Below, piece after piece: positions 15,119 through 22,804 of a stretch of DNA of 28,456 nt. The translations under genes were made by a program, and so were the position numbers. This DNA comes from a virus, in IMG/VR virus record IMGVR_UViG_3300031578_000261, positions 1 through 28,456 of that record. One strand, written 5' to 3'. The notes under the pieces were generated by a model. It saw nothing but the letters and a program-made list of their open reading frames with translations. It was not told where the DNA came from and searched no databases. How positions within the stretch are numbered: position 1 is the first letter of the stretch; the number at the start of each line of letters is the position of its first letter.

Positions 15119-17290
15119 ATGGAACCCGAAGACATGACAGAAGACGACATCGTAGCGGCCATGCTTGGTGAAGAGCTTGAGATGCTTGAGGCGGACGAGC
15201 CGGAGGACAGCAAATTCAAGCCGAAGTCTGAGCGCGAGATTGAGAGCATCGTTCAGGACGCCATGAAGGACGCCGTGGACTTCATTGAGGGCGAGATCAG
15301 CGAGGACCGCATCAAGGCGCAACGCTATTACGACGGCGAGGTTGATATCGGCCATGAGGATGGGCGCAGTAAGGTTGTGGCGACAAAGGTGCGCGACACA
15401 GTGCGGGCTGTAAAGCCGAGCCTGATGCGGATTTTTCTCAGCACGGCCAAGCCCGTTGAATACACCCCAAAAGGCCCAGAGGACGTGGCAGCCGCCGAGC
15501 AGGCCACATCCTTCATGCACCATGAGTTTACGCGCCTTAACGGCTACCGCGTGCTCAATGACGCCTTCCACGACGCTTTGGTGAAGAAGCAGGGCATCGT
15601 CAAAGCGTATTGGCTGATGACGCCGCACGCAGAGATTTACACGTTCTCAGACCTGTCTGATGACGAATACACCTACCTGCTGGACGATGACACCGTGAGC
15701 GTCATTGAGCATAGCGTTGAATACTCAATGTCCATCAACCCGATGGGCATGGAAGTCGAGATGCCTGTCCACAGCGTTAAGATCAGCCGCCAAGAAGACA
15801 AGGGTGAGATGCGGATCGACAGCGTGCCGCCAGAAGAGTTCTTCATTAACCGCGACGCGCGGAACCTGAAGGATGCCTACATCGTCGCTCACCGCACTGA
15901 GATGCGCGCAGGTGACCTGATTGCGATGGGGTTTGACCCTGAGAAGGTAACGGACCTGGACAGCTTTGATAGCGGCTCAGAGATGACTGAGGCCGAAGTC
16001 TTTGAGCGCCGTGGATATGACGAGGACTTTTCAGACGAGGACACGCAAGACCCCGCCATGAGGAACGTCACCGTGACAGAAGCCTACATGCGGATCGACG
16101 CAGACGGCACGGGTGTGCCTGTCCTGCACAAGGTCACACTCGGCGGCACGGCGTATGAGATGCTTGACTACGAGCCTTGCGATGAAATCCCCTTTGCCAA
16201 GCTAGAGATCGATCCAGAGCCACATGCCTTCTATGGCCGCAGCTTGGCTGAGATCATCATTGACGACCAAGACGCCGCTACATCTATTCTGCGCGGCATC
16301 CTCGACAACGTGGCGATGACCAACAACCCGCGCATGGCAGTGCTAGAATCCCAATGTAACATGGACGATCTTCTCAATAATGAGATCGGGGCGATTGTGC
16401 GTATGCGGCAGCTGGGCGCTGTGCAAGACCTGACAGTTCCATTCGTTGCGGGGCAGACGCTCGGCGCTCTGACCTACCTCGACAGCCTTGTGGAGACGAA
16501 AACAGGCGTCACGCGGGCGTCTATGGGACTTGACCCTGACGCCATGCAGTCAACCACAAAGGCGGCTGTTACAGCCACCGTGCAGGCCGCCGCTGGGCAG
16601 GTTGAGGTTATGGTGCGAAACCTGGCAGACGGCTTGCGTGATCTGTTCGGCATCATGCTGCGCCTCTACTCCAAGAACGTGGACGAGGAGCAGATGATGC
16701 GCCTCAACGGATCGTTCATCCCCGTTGACCCGCGCACATGGAACACGTCTATGGACGTGTCTATCAATGTCGGCCTCGGCACTGGCCGCGAGGAAGAGAA
16801 GATGATGGGCCTGAACCAAGCGCTGCAAATGCAGACGATGGTTTACCAGACCTACGGCCCGATGAACGGGCTTGTTTCTCTGACGAACATCCGCAACACG
16901 CTGGCAGACCTGCTTGCGGCATCTGGCGTTCGCAACGCGGACCGCTACTTCGCGCCGATCACGCCAGAGATTGAAGCCCAGATGTTGCAGATGCAGCAGC
17001 AGGCGCAGGCGGCGCAGGGGCAGGCGTCTGACCCGAATGCGGCTTTCCTGCAAGCGGAGCAGATGAAGGCCCAGAGCAAGATGCAGACGGATATGGCCAA
17101 ATTGCAACTTGACGCCCAGAAAGCGGCTTCCGAAGACGACCTGAAGCGTGATAGGATGGCGCAAGACCTGCTTGTTGATGCTGCCAAGATTTACGGCCAG
17201 TATGGAACGGCTGTGGATGTGGCCAAGGTTCAAGCCGAGCAGGATAAAGTCCGCATGATCAGCGGCATGGCGCAAGGGATGTCGCAGTGA
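15119..17290 (+). CDS. Portal protein (P22-type)
   Basis: A 723-residue protein resembling the large portal family of P22 and related podoviruses. The portal is a dodecameric ring at one capsid vertex through which DNA enters and leaves and to which tail proteins attach. Recognisable stretches are IKAQRYYDGEVD (about residue 61), VRDTVRAVKPSLMRIF (about 91), the later segment SMGLDPDAMQSTTKAAVTATVQAAAGQVE, and a Gln-rich helical tail (EAQMLQMQQQAQAAQGQ) that could form the barrel. Length is typical for P22-like portals. AAGGAAAA precedes the ATG. The stop overlaps the next gene by 4 nt. Confidence 0.9.
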   Translation: MEPEDMTEDDIVAAMLGEELEMLEADEPEDSKFKPKSEREIESIVQDAMKDAVDFIEGEISEDRIKAQRYYDGEVDIGHEDGRSKVVATKVRDTVRAVKPSLMRIFLSTAKPVEYTPKGPEDVAAAEQATSFMHHEFTRLNGYRVLNDAFHDALVKKQGIVKAYWLMTPHAEIYTFSDLSDDEYTYLLDDDTVSVIEHSVEYSMSINPMGMEVEMPVHSVKISRQEDKGEMRIDSVPPEEFFINRDARNLKDAYIVAHRTEMRAGDLIAMGFDPEKVTDLDSFDSGSEMTEAEVFERRGYDEDFSDEDTQDPAMRNVTVTEAYMRIDADGTGVPVLHKVTLGGTAYEMLDYEPCDEIPFAKLEIDPEPHAFYGRSLAEIIIDDQDAATSILRGILDNVAMTNNPRMAVLESQCNMDDLLNNEIGAIVRMRQLGAVQDLTVPFVAGQTLGALTYLDSLVETKTGVTRASMGLDPDAMQSTTKAAVTATVQAAAGQVEVMVRNLADGLRDLFGIMLRLYSKNVDEEQMMRLNGSFIPVDPRTWNTSMDVSINVGLGTGREEEKMMGLNQALQMQTMVYQTYGPMNGLVSLTNIRNTLADLLAASGVRNADRYFAPITPEIEAQMLQMQQQAQAAQGQASDPNAAFLQAEQMKAQSKMQTDMAKLQLDAQKAASEDDLKRDRMAQDLLVDAAKIYGQYGTAVDVAKVQAEQDKVRMISGMAQGMSQ

Positions 17291-17529
17291 CGACAGAGAT
17301 ACGCATAAAGGCAGATGAGGCGCGTCGGTTGAAATCCGACAGCGCGTTTATGTCTTTTGTGCAAGAGGTTCGTGATGACCAGATAAAGGTCTTCACAACA
17401 AGCGCGGCCTCTGACGTAGAGGCCCGCGAAGCGGCGCATGGGATTATCCTTGCGCTTAACCAGATCGAAATGAAACTCAACGCCGCTACTACGGCAGAGA
17501 CATTTTTAGATCGCAAGCAAAGGAAGTAG
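17287..17529 (+). CDS. Small hypothetical protein between portal and scaffold
   Basis: An 80-residue, mostly helical protein starting at a GTG that overlaps the portal stop (GTGA). It opens with IRIKADEARRLKSDSAFMSF and ends in a basic tail (FLDRKQRK). No motif known to me. Its fixed place between portal and scaffold is common in phages of this kind, so it is probably a small assembly factor; this is inferred. Confidence 0.6.
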   Translation: MTTEIRIKADEARRLKSDSAFMSFVQEVRDDQIKVFTTSAASDVEAREAAHGIILALNQIEMKLNAATTAETFLDRKQRK

Positions 17530-17533
17530 CACC

Positions 17534-18523
17534 GTGGAAGCGACTACCCTAGAACAAGCGGCAGAGAGCCTGCTATCGACATCCGACGCACCAGAGGCGC
17601 AGGGTGATAATCTGAGCGAAGCTGTAAACTCAATCACTGAGCCGTCTGATGACGATCAGGGTGAAGAGGTCGAGGCTGTAGCCGAGAGCGAAGATGACAT
17701 CGAGGCATCCGATGAAGCTGACGAAGACAGCGAAGATGACCAAATTGACGACGAAGACCTAGTAGAGGCAGAGGCTGAAGACACCAATCTCATCCCCGTC
17801 AAAGTTGACGGAAAAGAAGAGATGTGGACACTGGATCAGTTGAAGCAATCTGCTGCGGGTCAAGCGGCAATCAACAAGCGGTTCCAAGAGGCTGCCGAGG
17901 CGCGCAAGCAAATCGAGCAGGCAAATGCCGCTTTAGCACAGCAGCAACAGCAACTGGTGCATTTGTATCAGCAGGCGCAGCAAGGTGGTTTGCAAGCCCC
18001 AACCCCACCGTCACGGGAGCTATTCGAAAGTGATCCGATTGGATACATGGAAGAGAAGCTCAAGTATGACGAGGCAAAGGCTGGCTACGACCAAAATCTC
18101 TATCAAATGCAACAAGTGCAGCAGCAGACAGTTCAGCATCAACAGCAGGCGCACCAGTCGTATCTGCAAGAGCAGGCTGAAATTCTGAGACAGCACATTC
18201 CCGAAATTGCTGACCCTGAAAAGGGTGAGAAGTTGAAGGGCGATCTGATGCAGGTCGGCATGGATTACGGCTTCACAGCCGAGGAGATGGCACACGTTTC
18301 AGATGCGCGTTATGTCCGAGCGTTGAACGACGCGCGGAAGTATCGGCAACTGGTGTCCAAGCGCAAACAAGCACAGCAGAAGGGCGAAAAAGCCCGACCT
18401 GTAGTGCGGGCCGGTGCAAAGAAAACGCCTGACGGCCAAGCTGCAACTCGCAAGAAAGCGCAATCGCGCTTGCAGAAAACAGGCTCAATCAATGACGCAT
18501 TGGGCTTGATCCTCAACTCCTAA
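17534..18523 (+). CDS. Scaffolding protein
   Basis: A 329-residue protein directly before the capsid gene. Residues 1-85 are very acidic (DDDQGEEVEAVAESEDDIEASDE region), followed by a folded bit (LIPVKVDGKEEMWTLDQLKQ) and a long Gln-rich coiled-coil (residues about 110-220), then a basic C-terminus (KRKQAQQKGEKARPVVRAGAKK). An acidic, coiled-coil body with a basic tail that binds the capsid protein is the classic scaffold design. The start is GTG with AGGAAG about 10 bases upstream. It is expected to leave the head after assembly. Confidence 0.8.
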   Translation: MEATTLEQAAESLLSTSDAPEAQGDNLSEAVNSITEPSDDDQGEEVEAVAESEDDIEASDEADEDSEDDQIDDEDLVEAEAEDTNLIPVKVDGKEEMWTLDQLKQSAAGQAAINKRFQEAAEARKQIEQANAALAQQQQQLVHLYQQAQQGGLQAPTPPSRELFESDPIGYMEEKLKYDEAKAGYDQNLYQMQQVQQQTVQHQQQAHQSYLQEQAEILRQHIPEIADPEKGEKLKGDLMQVGMDYGFTAEEMAHVSDARYVRALNDARKYRQLVSKRKQAQQKGEKARPVVRAGAKKTPDGQAATRKKAQSRLQKTGSINDALGLILNS

Positions 18524-18544
18524 GTCTTTGAAAGGACTACACAA

Positions 18545-19501
18545 ATGGCACAACCAGCCAACACCTTTGACAGCTACGATGCTGTCGGCATTCGCGAAGA
18601 CCTCAAGGATGTTATCTACAACATCTCCCCTGAGGAAACACCCTTCTATTCGAAGTCGTCCAAGACGTCCGCGAAGAACACTCTCGTTGAGTGGCAGACA
18701 GACAGCCTCCGCGCTTCTGCTGCAAACGCGCACATTGAAGGCGACGCAACTGCTGGCGAGGCTCGTGGCGCAACAACTCGCCTGGGCAACTACACCCAAA
18801 TCTTCAAGAACGCGGTTGTCGTTCCTGACACAGATGAAGGTTTGGACAAAGCTGGCCGCGCAAAAGAGGTTGCATACCAGACTTTGAAGATCGCCAAAGA
18901 GCAGAAGCTGGACATCGAAAAGGCGCTGTTTGACAATAACGCCCGCGTTGCTGGCAACTCCACCACTGCCCGCGAGCTTGCTGGTGCGCCTGCATGGCTG
19001 ACCACAAACACCGACTTCGGCGCAAACGAGGGCGCAGACCCAACTGGCGACGGCACCGACGCACGCACCGACGAAACGACAACTCTGATCGCGTTTTCTC
19101 AGGCGCGTTTTGATGGTGTCATGCAGTCAATCTGGGAAGAAGGCGGCAAGCCAGACACGGTTTACCTCTCAGCCTTCCAGATGAACAAAGCTCTCGACTT
19201 CACTGGTAACAACAACCAGCGTTCAGCCGTGCAAGCTGGCGACGAGCGTGTGATCAAATCGATGGCAATTTACGTCACTCCTTGGGGCACCATAAGCTGG
19301 ATGCCTTCGCGCGAGAATCGTTCGCGCGACGTGCTTATCACGCAAGATAATATGTGGGAGGTCGCAGTCCTGCGTCCAACCAAGAACGTGGCGCTCGCCA
19401 AAACTGGCGACAACACCACGCGCCAGGTTGTCACCGAGCTGACGCTCTGCGCGAAGAACGAGGCGGCCAACGGCGGCATCTTCGACAACACCACGTCCTA
19501 A
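18545..19501 (+). CDS. Major capsid protein (SU10/DUF5309 type)
   Basis: A 318-residue protein with the HK97-like fold expected of SU10-type major capsid proteins. Diagnostic stretches are the N-terminal IREDLKDVIYNISPEETPFYS, then VEWQTDSLRA, YTQIFKNAVVVPDT, EKALFDNNARVAGN, the TVYLSAFQMNKAL segment, and VYVTPWG-like VTPWGTISWMPS near the end. GAAAGGAC lies 13 bases upstream of the ATG, the best spaced ribosome site nearby. It is the most abundant virion protein, and a terminator hairpin directly follows it. Length is normal. Confidence 0.93.
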   Translation: MAQPANTFDSYDAVGIREDLKDVIYNISPEETPFYSKSSKTSAKNTLVEWQTDSLRASAANAHIEGDATAGEARGATTRLGNYTQIFKNAVVVPDTDEGLDKAGRAKEVAYQTLKIAKEQKLDIEKALFDNNARVAGNSTTARELAGAPAWLTTNTDFGANEGADPTGDGTDARTDETTTLIAFSQARFDGVMQSIWEEGGKPDTVYLSAFQMNKALDFTGNNNQRSAVQAGDERVIKSMAIYVTPWGTISWMPSRENRSRDVLITQDNMWEVAVLRPTKNVALAKTGDNTTRQVVTELTLCAKNEAANGGIFDNTTS

Positions 19502-19508
19502 TCGGGCG

Positions 19509-19539
19509 AGAGGGGGCTTCACGGCCCCCTCTACCTTTT
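19509..19539 (+). terminator. Rho-independent terminator after the capsid gene
   Basis: AGAGGGGGC (19509-19517) pairs perfectly with GCCCCCTCT (19524-19532) around a TTCACG loop, followed by ACCTTTT. It lies 8 bases after the capsid stop. The T-run is short, so it may be partial, letting some transcription reach the lysis genes while keeping capsid message high. Confidence 0.7.
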
Positions 19540-19555
19540 CCCAGCGGAGCTTGCC

Positions 19556-19774
19556 ATGAAAGAAGTTATCGTCAATCGCATCAAGATCAAATGCAGCAAG
19601 GGCCGCATTGAAAAGGGCGAAACCGTTATCCTGTCGGACGCAGAGATCGCCAAGATCAAGTCCTTCCGCCCCGACAGCATCACCGTTTTGCGCGAGATTG
19701 TAGAACCCGCAAAGCCTGTTGAAGCCCCAAAGCCACGGAAGTCTCGCAATGCAAAAAGCCGCACATTCAACTAA
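19556..19774 (+). CDS. Small basic protein after the capsid
   Basis: A 72-residue protein. The fold-like N-terminal half (KIKCSKGRIEKGETVILSDAEI) resembles a small beta domain; the C-terminal 25 residues (EAPKPRKSRNAKSRTFN) are basic and disordered. I do not recognise a named family. GGAG lies about 9 bases before the ATG. It is the first gene after the terminator and overlaps the next gene by 26 nt. Confidence 0.6.
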   Translation: MKEVIVNRIKIKCSKGRIEKGETVILSDAEIAKIKSFRPDSITVLREIVEPAKPVEAPKPRKSRNAKSRTFN

Positions 19775-20057
19775 AATCTCCGAAAAGTTCAGCTTTGAAG
19801 ATGACAAGCTGCTGATCAAGAAGACGTTTGACGCGTCCCACATGCTCAACGATGCGAAGCACGCCCGCGAAGTCACGCAGAACAGCTTTGGGTCCGACTA
19901 CAAGCACGTCGGCAACGTGGACCTCGGCTTGCTCGGCGTCTGGCTCAAGGAGGCTGGTGTATCATGGGAAGATACAGAAGCCGTGAAGGACGTCATCAAG
20001 CGCAAGCTGATGTCAAACGAGTTCCAAGCCCTCCGTGTGTGGGAAGGGTCTTACTGA
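19749..20057 (+). CDS. Conserved small phage protein
   Basis: A 102-residue protein, started at the ATG at 19749 (GGAAG eight bases upstream); an in-frame ATG 30 bases earlier lacks a comparable site. Pattern: FSFEDDKLLIKKTFD, then LGLLGVWLKEAGVSWED, then VIKRKLMSNEFQALRVW. I recognise this layout from marine phage capsid-region proteins of unknown function, in which the D-x-L-x-I-K-x-T-F-D start is shared. It overlaps the next gene by 1 nt (TGATG). Confidence 0.65.
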   Translation: MQKAAHSTKISEKFSFEDDKLLIKKTFDASHMLNDAKHAREVTQNSFGSDYKHVGNVDLGLLGVWLKEAGVSWEDTEAVKDVIKRKLMSNEFQALRVWEGSY

Positions 20058-20281
20058 TGGAAACGCTTGACCTCTTCCTCAAGTATATTGTTCTGCCAGT
20101 CGGCGCTTTTGTTTGGATGATCTACACCAAAACCAACAGTCACCATACGGAGATTGAGGTGCTGAAAACGCAGGTTGAGGCCACGCGAATTGCACACGAC
20201 CGTGAGTTCAAAGAGGTCAGATCAAACTTTGCGCGGGTGTTTGAGAAGCTCGACGGTATTGAAGAGGCGCTGAGAAAATGA
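20057..20281 (+). CDS. Holin-like membrane protein (UviB/BhlA type)
   Basis: A 74-residue protein with one membrane segment (residues about 5-22, FLKYIVLPVGAFVWMIY) followed by a charged helix (residues 28-74: HTEIEVLKTQVEATRIAHDREFKEVR, ending in FEKLDGIEEALRK). This matches the UviB/BhlA layout of small lysis-associated membrane proteins, and it lies directly before the amidase with an ATGA overlap. Holins open the inner membrane at the end of infection. The alternative is a membrane-anchored coiled coil with another role. It starts in the TGATG junction with the previous gene. Confidence 0.65.
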   Translation: METLDLFLKYIVLPVGAFVWMIYTKTNSHHTEIEVLKTQVEATRIAHDREFKEVRSNFARVFEKLDGIEEALRK

Positions 20282-20799
20282 GTTACCTTCCAGATAGCAA
20301 GGTCAGATATATAGTGATCCACTATTCGGCCACGCCAATTGAGCGGTCAACGTCATTCGGCGCTATTGAAGCAATGCACCGGAAGCGCGGGTTTCGTATG
20401 GTGGGCTATCACTACTATATTCGCTTGGATGGAACCGTGGTAAAGGGGCGCGACCTTTCTCAGCCGGGACGTTTTGAGGTGGGCGCGCATTCCAAGGGCG
20501 AGAACAATGAAAGCATTGGCATCTGCTATGAGGGCGGCGTGCGCGCGGCTGACGTAAACCGGGGCTTTGATAGCCGCACTCCAGCGCAAACAAAATCCAT
20601 GATTGAGGTGATAAACCGCCTCAAGGACCGCTACCCAAGCGCGATTGTTGAGGGGCACAGAGATATGCCCGGCGCGGCCACGCAATGCCCCGGCTTCAAC
20701 GCCCGCGCGTGGTGGGACGAGGTTGAGCGTCAGCAAAGCATGCCCAAGCCAACTGGCTTCTGGGCTATGCTGATGAAACTGTTTGGAGGCCGCAAATGA
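20278..20799 (+). CDS. Endolysin: N-acetylmuramoyl-L-alanine amidase
   Basis: A 173-residue amidase of the Amidase_2/PGRP family, related to T7 lysozyme, which cuts the bond between the sugar and the peptide of peptidoglycan. H15 (YIVIHYSAT), Y46 or Y44 (GYHYYI), H127 (EGHRDM) and C137 (TQCPGF) fit the zinc ligands and catalytic tyrosine. T135 stands where T7 lysozyme has its lysine. No signal peptide, so export needs a holin; genes for two holin-like proteins lie on either side. The C-terminus (GFWAMLMKLFGGRK) is an amphipathic helix that may help reach the membrane. ATGA junctions. Confidence 0.9.
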   Translation: MSYLPDSKVRYIVIHYSATPIERSTSFGAIEAMHRKRGFRMVGYHYYIRLDGTVVKGRDLSQPGRFEVGAHSKGENNESIGICYEGGVRAADVNRGFDSRTPAQTKSMIEVINRLKDRYPSAIVEGHRDMPGAATQCPGFNARAWWDEVERQQSMPKPTGFWAMLMKLFGGRK

Positions 20800-20993
20800 G
20801 ACTTGTTCCCGACTGGAAGAACGTCTGGCGCTGGCACAGCACTTGGGTAGCTGCGCTCTTGGCCGCTTTGCCTATGGCGTGGCAGTCCATGCCCTCCGAC
20901 CTCAAGGCATATGTGCCGCCTGAGTGGGAGCCAGCGATCCTTGCGCTAATGTTTGTCGCGTTCATCTTTGGGCGGTTGAGGAAGCAGCCATGA
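20796..20993 (+). CDS. Second holin-like membrane protein
   Basis: A 65-residue protein with two hydrophobic segments (residues about 14-31, TWVAALLAALPMAWQSM; and 46-61, PAILALMFVAFIFGRL) separated by a short loop containing PSDLKAYVPPEW. It resembles the DUF7940 group of short phage proteins placed just after endolysin genes. Membrane topology and position fit a holin or antiholin. GGAGG lies seven bases upstream of the ATG. It overlaps both neighbours by 4 nt. Confidence 0.65.
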   Translation: MRLVPDWKNVWRWHSTWVAALLAALPMAWQSMPSDLKAYVPPEWEPAILALMFVAFIFGRLRKQP

Positions 20994-21220
20994 TCGGCGC
21001 GCTTCTAGGCGACCTCTGGCCGTATCTCGCAGCCGCTGGGGCGGCTCTTGTGGCGTTTCTGGGGGCTTACCTCAAGGGGCGGCGCGATGCGTCTCAGAAG
21101 GCCGCTCAGAGGGCGGCTGATAGCTACATCAAAACGAGGAAGCGGGCTGATGAAGAAGATTACATTGACGATGATTTTGGCGTCATTCGTGACAGGCTGC
21201 GTGAGCGTGGCAAGCGATAG
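20990..21220 (+). CDS. Rz: Inner-membrane spanin (Rz-like)
   Basis: A 76-residue protein with one N-terminal membrane segment (residues about 9-28, LWPYLAAAGAALVAFLGAYL) followed by a charged helical periplasmic part (KGRRDASQKAAQRAADSYIKTRKR). Inner spanins have this layout and pair with an outer-membrane lipoprotein to fuse the two membranes in lysis. Starts at an ATGA overlap with GAGGAAG upstream; an ATG at 20924 in frame is not used. The lipoprotein partner begins inside this gene at 21150, as in classical Rz/Rz1 pairs. The family is assigned by layout, since spanins diverge fast. Confidence 0.75.
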   Translation: MIGALLGDLWPYLAAAGAALVAFLGAYLKGRRDASQKAAQRAADSYIKTRKRADEEDYIDDDFGVIRDRLRERGKR

Positions 21221-21347
21221 CGCGATCTGCGATGCGACCGCCTCGGCGGTGACTGAACACGCGGCGGCGCTGGCCGAGGATGGGGGCACTGCGTCTCTGC
21301 AAACAGGTGATAGGCTGATCAGGATGATTGACGCCACCTGCCCGTAG
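21150..21347 (+). CDS. Rz1: Outer-membrane spanin (Rz1-like lipoprotein)
   Basis: A 65-residue lipoprotein. The signal (MKKITLTMILASFVTGC) ends in a lipobox VTGC with C17 as the lipid-carrying residue. The mature part (CVSVASDSAICDATASAVTE, then LQTGDRLIRMID) contains two further cysteines. It starts inside the inner spanin gene in another frame and overlaps it by 71 nt. Such embedded pairs are the hallmark of Rz/Rz1 spanins. AGGA lies 10-13 bases upstream. Confidence 0.8.
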   Translation: MKKITLTMILASFVTGCVSVASDSAICDATASAVTEHAAALAEDGGTASLQTGDRLIRMIDATCP

Positions 21348-21359
21348 GAGGGAACGCCA

Positions 21360-21671
21360 ATGAGACTGCTTGCACTTTGCGCGGCGCTAATTGCGGCGCC
21401 AGCTTATGCTGAGACGCATTGGCGGCTTCATGTGCTGTTCTCTACGCCCCAGCACCCAGAGCCGCATGTGCCAGATGGTTGGTCCTCCGCGCCCGCCGAA
21501 TCCGGCCCCGCCTGCGCCGCTATGGCTATGAACGTGCGGGAGTATCTGGACACCACAACAGACGGCATCCCGCGCGGCGCGCGATACACGGTTTTCTGCG
21601 CGGAGTATACATCACCGGACTATGACGCCGCGCTAAATACCTTCCTGCTTTCCATTGGGAAGGCGCTGTAA
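21360..21671 (+). CDS. Small exported protein of unknown function
   Basis: A 103-residue protein with a clear signal peptide (MRLLALCAALIAAPAYA) cut after AYA. The mature part carries two cysteines about 50 residues apart (PACAAM and TVFCAEY), which could form a disulphide. Strong GGAGG upstream. It follows the spanins and overlaps the phosphoesterase gene by 1 nt (TAATG). A periplasmic role in lysis or in blocking other phages is possible, but the sequence shows only export. Confidence 0.7.
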   Translation: MRLLALCAALIAAPAYAETHWRLHVLFSTPQHPEPHVPDGWSSAPAESGPACAAMAMNVREYLDTTTDGIPRGARYTVFCAEYTSPDYDAALNTFLLSIGKAL

Positions 21672-22804
21672 TGCCAGCAAAGCCACTGAGCGATGAGTTG
21701 GCGCTGGAGGCGCTGCAACTGGTTGATGAGTATGGAAGCGTAGGCAAAGCGTCCCGCGCGGCGGGCTTGCCCCTCGAAACATTGCGGCACAGGCGGAACA
21801 CGGCAATCAAGCGCGGGCTGAACCTTTCGGGCGGCGTGCGCGAAACGATACGCCGCGCAAGCCTAAATCCGACTGAGGCCAAGGGCGGCTGGAAACACAT
21901 CTATGATGACGAGGGTAAAAAGGTTGAGGCTGTCAGGTGGGCGGCGGGCGAGATTGACGCCGAAACCATGCTGGACAAAATCCGCGAGGCCTTTGATGAC
22001 GTGCCAGCCGCGCCATACATCGCCAAGCCGGAAGTCGTGCGCGAGCGCAGCGTTGCATTCCTTCCCCATGCGGATTGGCACCTCGGCAGCGTTGTCACAT
22101 CCGACCATGTGGGACGGGACTACAACCGCAAGATCGCGGTGGAGCGGCTCAAAGACGGCTTTTCGCAGTGCATGGGCGCTATCCCGGCATCAGAGGTGGC
22201 AATCATCCTCAACGCTGGCGACCTGACCCACACGAACAGCGACAGGGATGAGACAGACCGCAGCAAGCACAAGCTGAAAGTTGAGGGCACTCACCACGAC
22301 AATATCAGGTTGGCCATTGAATCAACGATCTGGATGATCGACCGTGCGCGCGAAACGCATGGGGAAGTGATTTACACCGCCCGCCCTGGCAACCACGATG
22401 GACTGACACCGACATTCCTGACGCCCGCGCTTGAGCAGCGATACCGAGACGATCCGCGCGTGACGATTGAGACGGATCAGCGCGAGACGTGGATATGGCA
22501 GCGTGACCGCCTGTTCCTATCGGCGCATCACGGCCACGGCCTCAAGGTGGAGAAGTTTTGCGCAAATATCCCGGCGCGGTTTCCTCGGCAGTTCGGCGTG
22601 TCAGACCATTGGTATTTCTTCACCGGGCATTTGCATCACAGGACCGAGAACACCTATGGCGGGATTACCCATCGCCAGTTACCGCCCGTGTGCAGCATAG
22701 ACGCGCACGGAGATGGCATGGGCTACGCGGACCGCCCCGGCATGTCAGCCATGCGGTTTGATACCGTTGAGGGCCTGCGCAGCGAGTATATTGTCAATCT
22801 TTAG
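21671..22804 (+). CDS. HTH-fused metallophosphoesterase
   Basis: A 377-residue calcineurin-type phosphoesterase with an N-terminal DNA-binding domain. Residues 6-50 are an HTH (ELALEALQLVDEYGSVGKASRAAGLPLETLRHR). Metal-binding motifs are D135-x-H137 (HADWHLG), G183-D184 (NAGDLTH), N241-H242-D243 (RPGNHDG), H286-H289 (AHHGHG) and G319-H-L-H-H (TGHLHH). All conserved positions are present, so it should be active on a phosphodiester or nucleotide. This domain pairing occurs in phages and is often loosely named a phosphoesterase or repair nuclease. The last codons lie in a repeat copied twice downstream. Confidence 0.85.
   Translation: MPAKPLSDELALEALQLVDEYGSVGKASRAAGLPLETLRHRRNTAIKRGLNLSGGVRETIRRASLNPTEAKGGWKHIYDDEGKKVEAVRWAAGEIDAETMLDKIREAFDDVPAAPYIAKPEVVRERSVAFLPHADWHLGSVVTSDHVGRDYNRKIAVERLKDGFSQCMGAIPASEVAIILNAGDLTHTNSDRDETDRSKHKLKVEGTHHDNIRLAIESTIWMIDRARETHGEVIYTARPGNHDGLTPTFLTPALEQRYRDDPRVTIETDQRETWIWQRDRLFLSAHHGHGLKVEKFCANIPARFPRQFGVSDHWYFFTGHLHHRTENTYGGITHRQLPPVCSIDAHGDGMGYADRPGMSAMRFDTVEGLRSEYIVNL

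Noticed and set aside
16550-17275. 241-codon minus-strand frame opposite the portal gene
   Set aside because: Antisense shadow of the Gln-rich portal tail; the product is mostly L, H, R and Q with no protein-like pattern.
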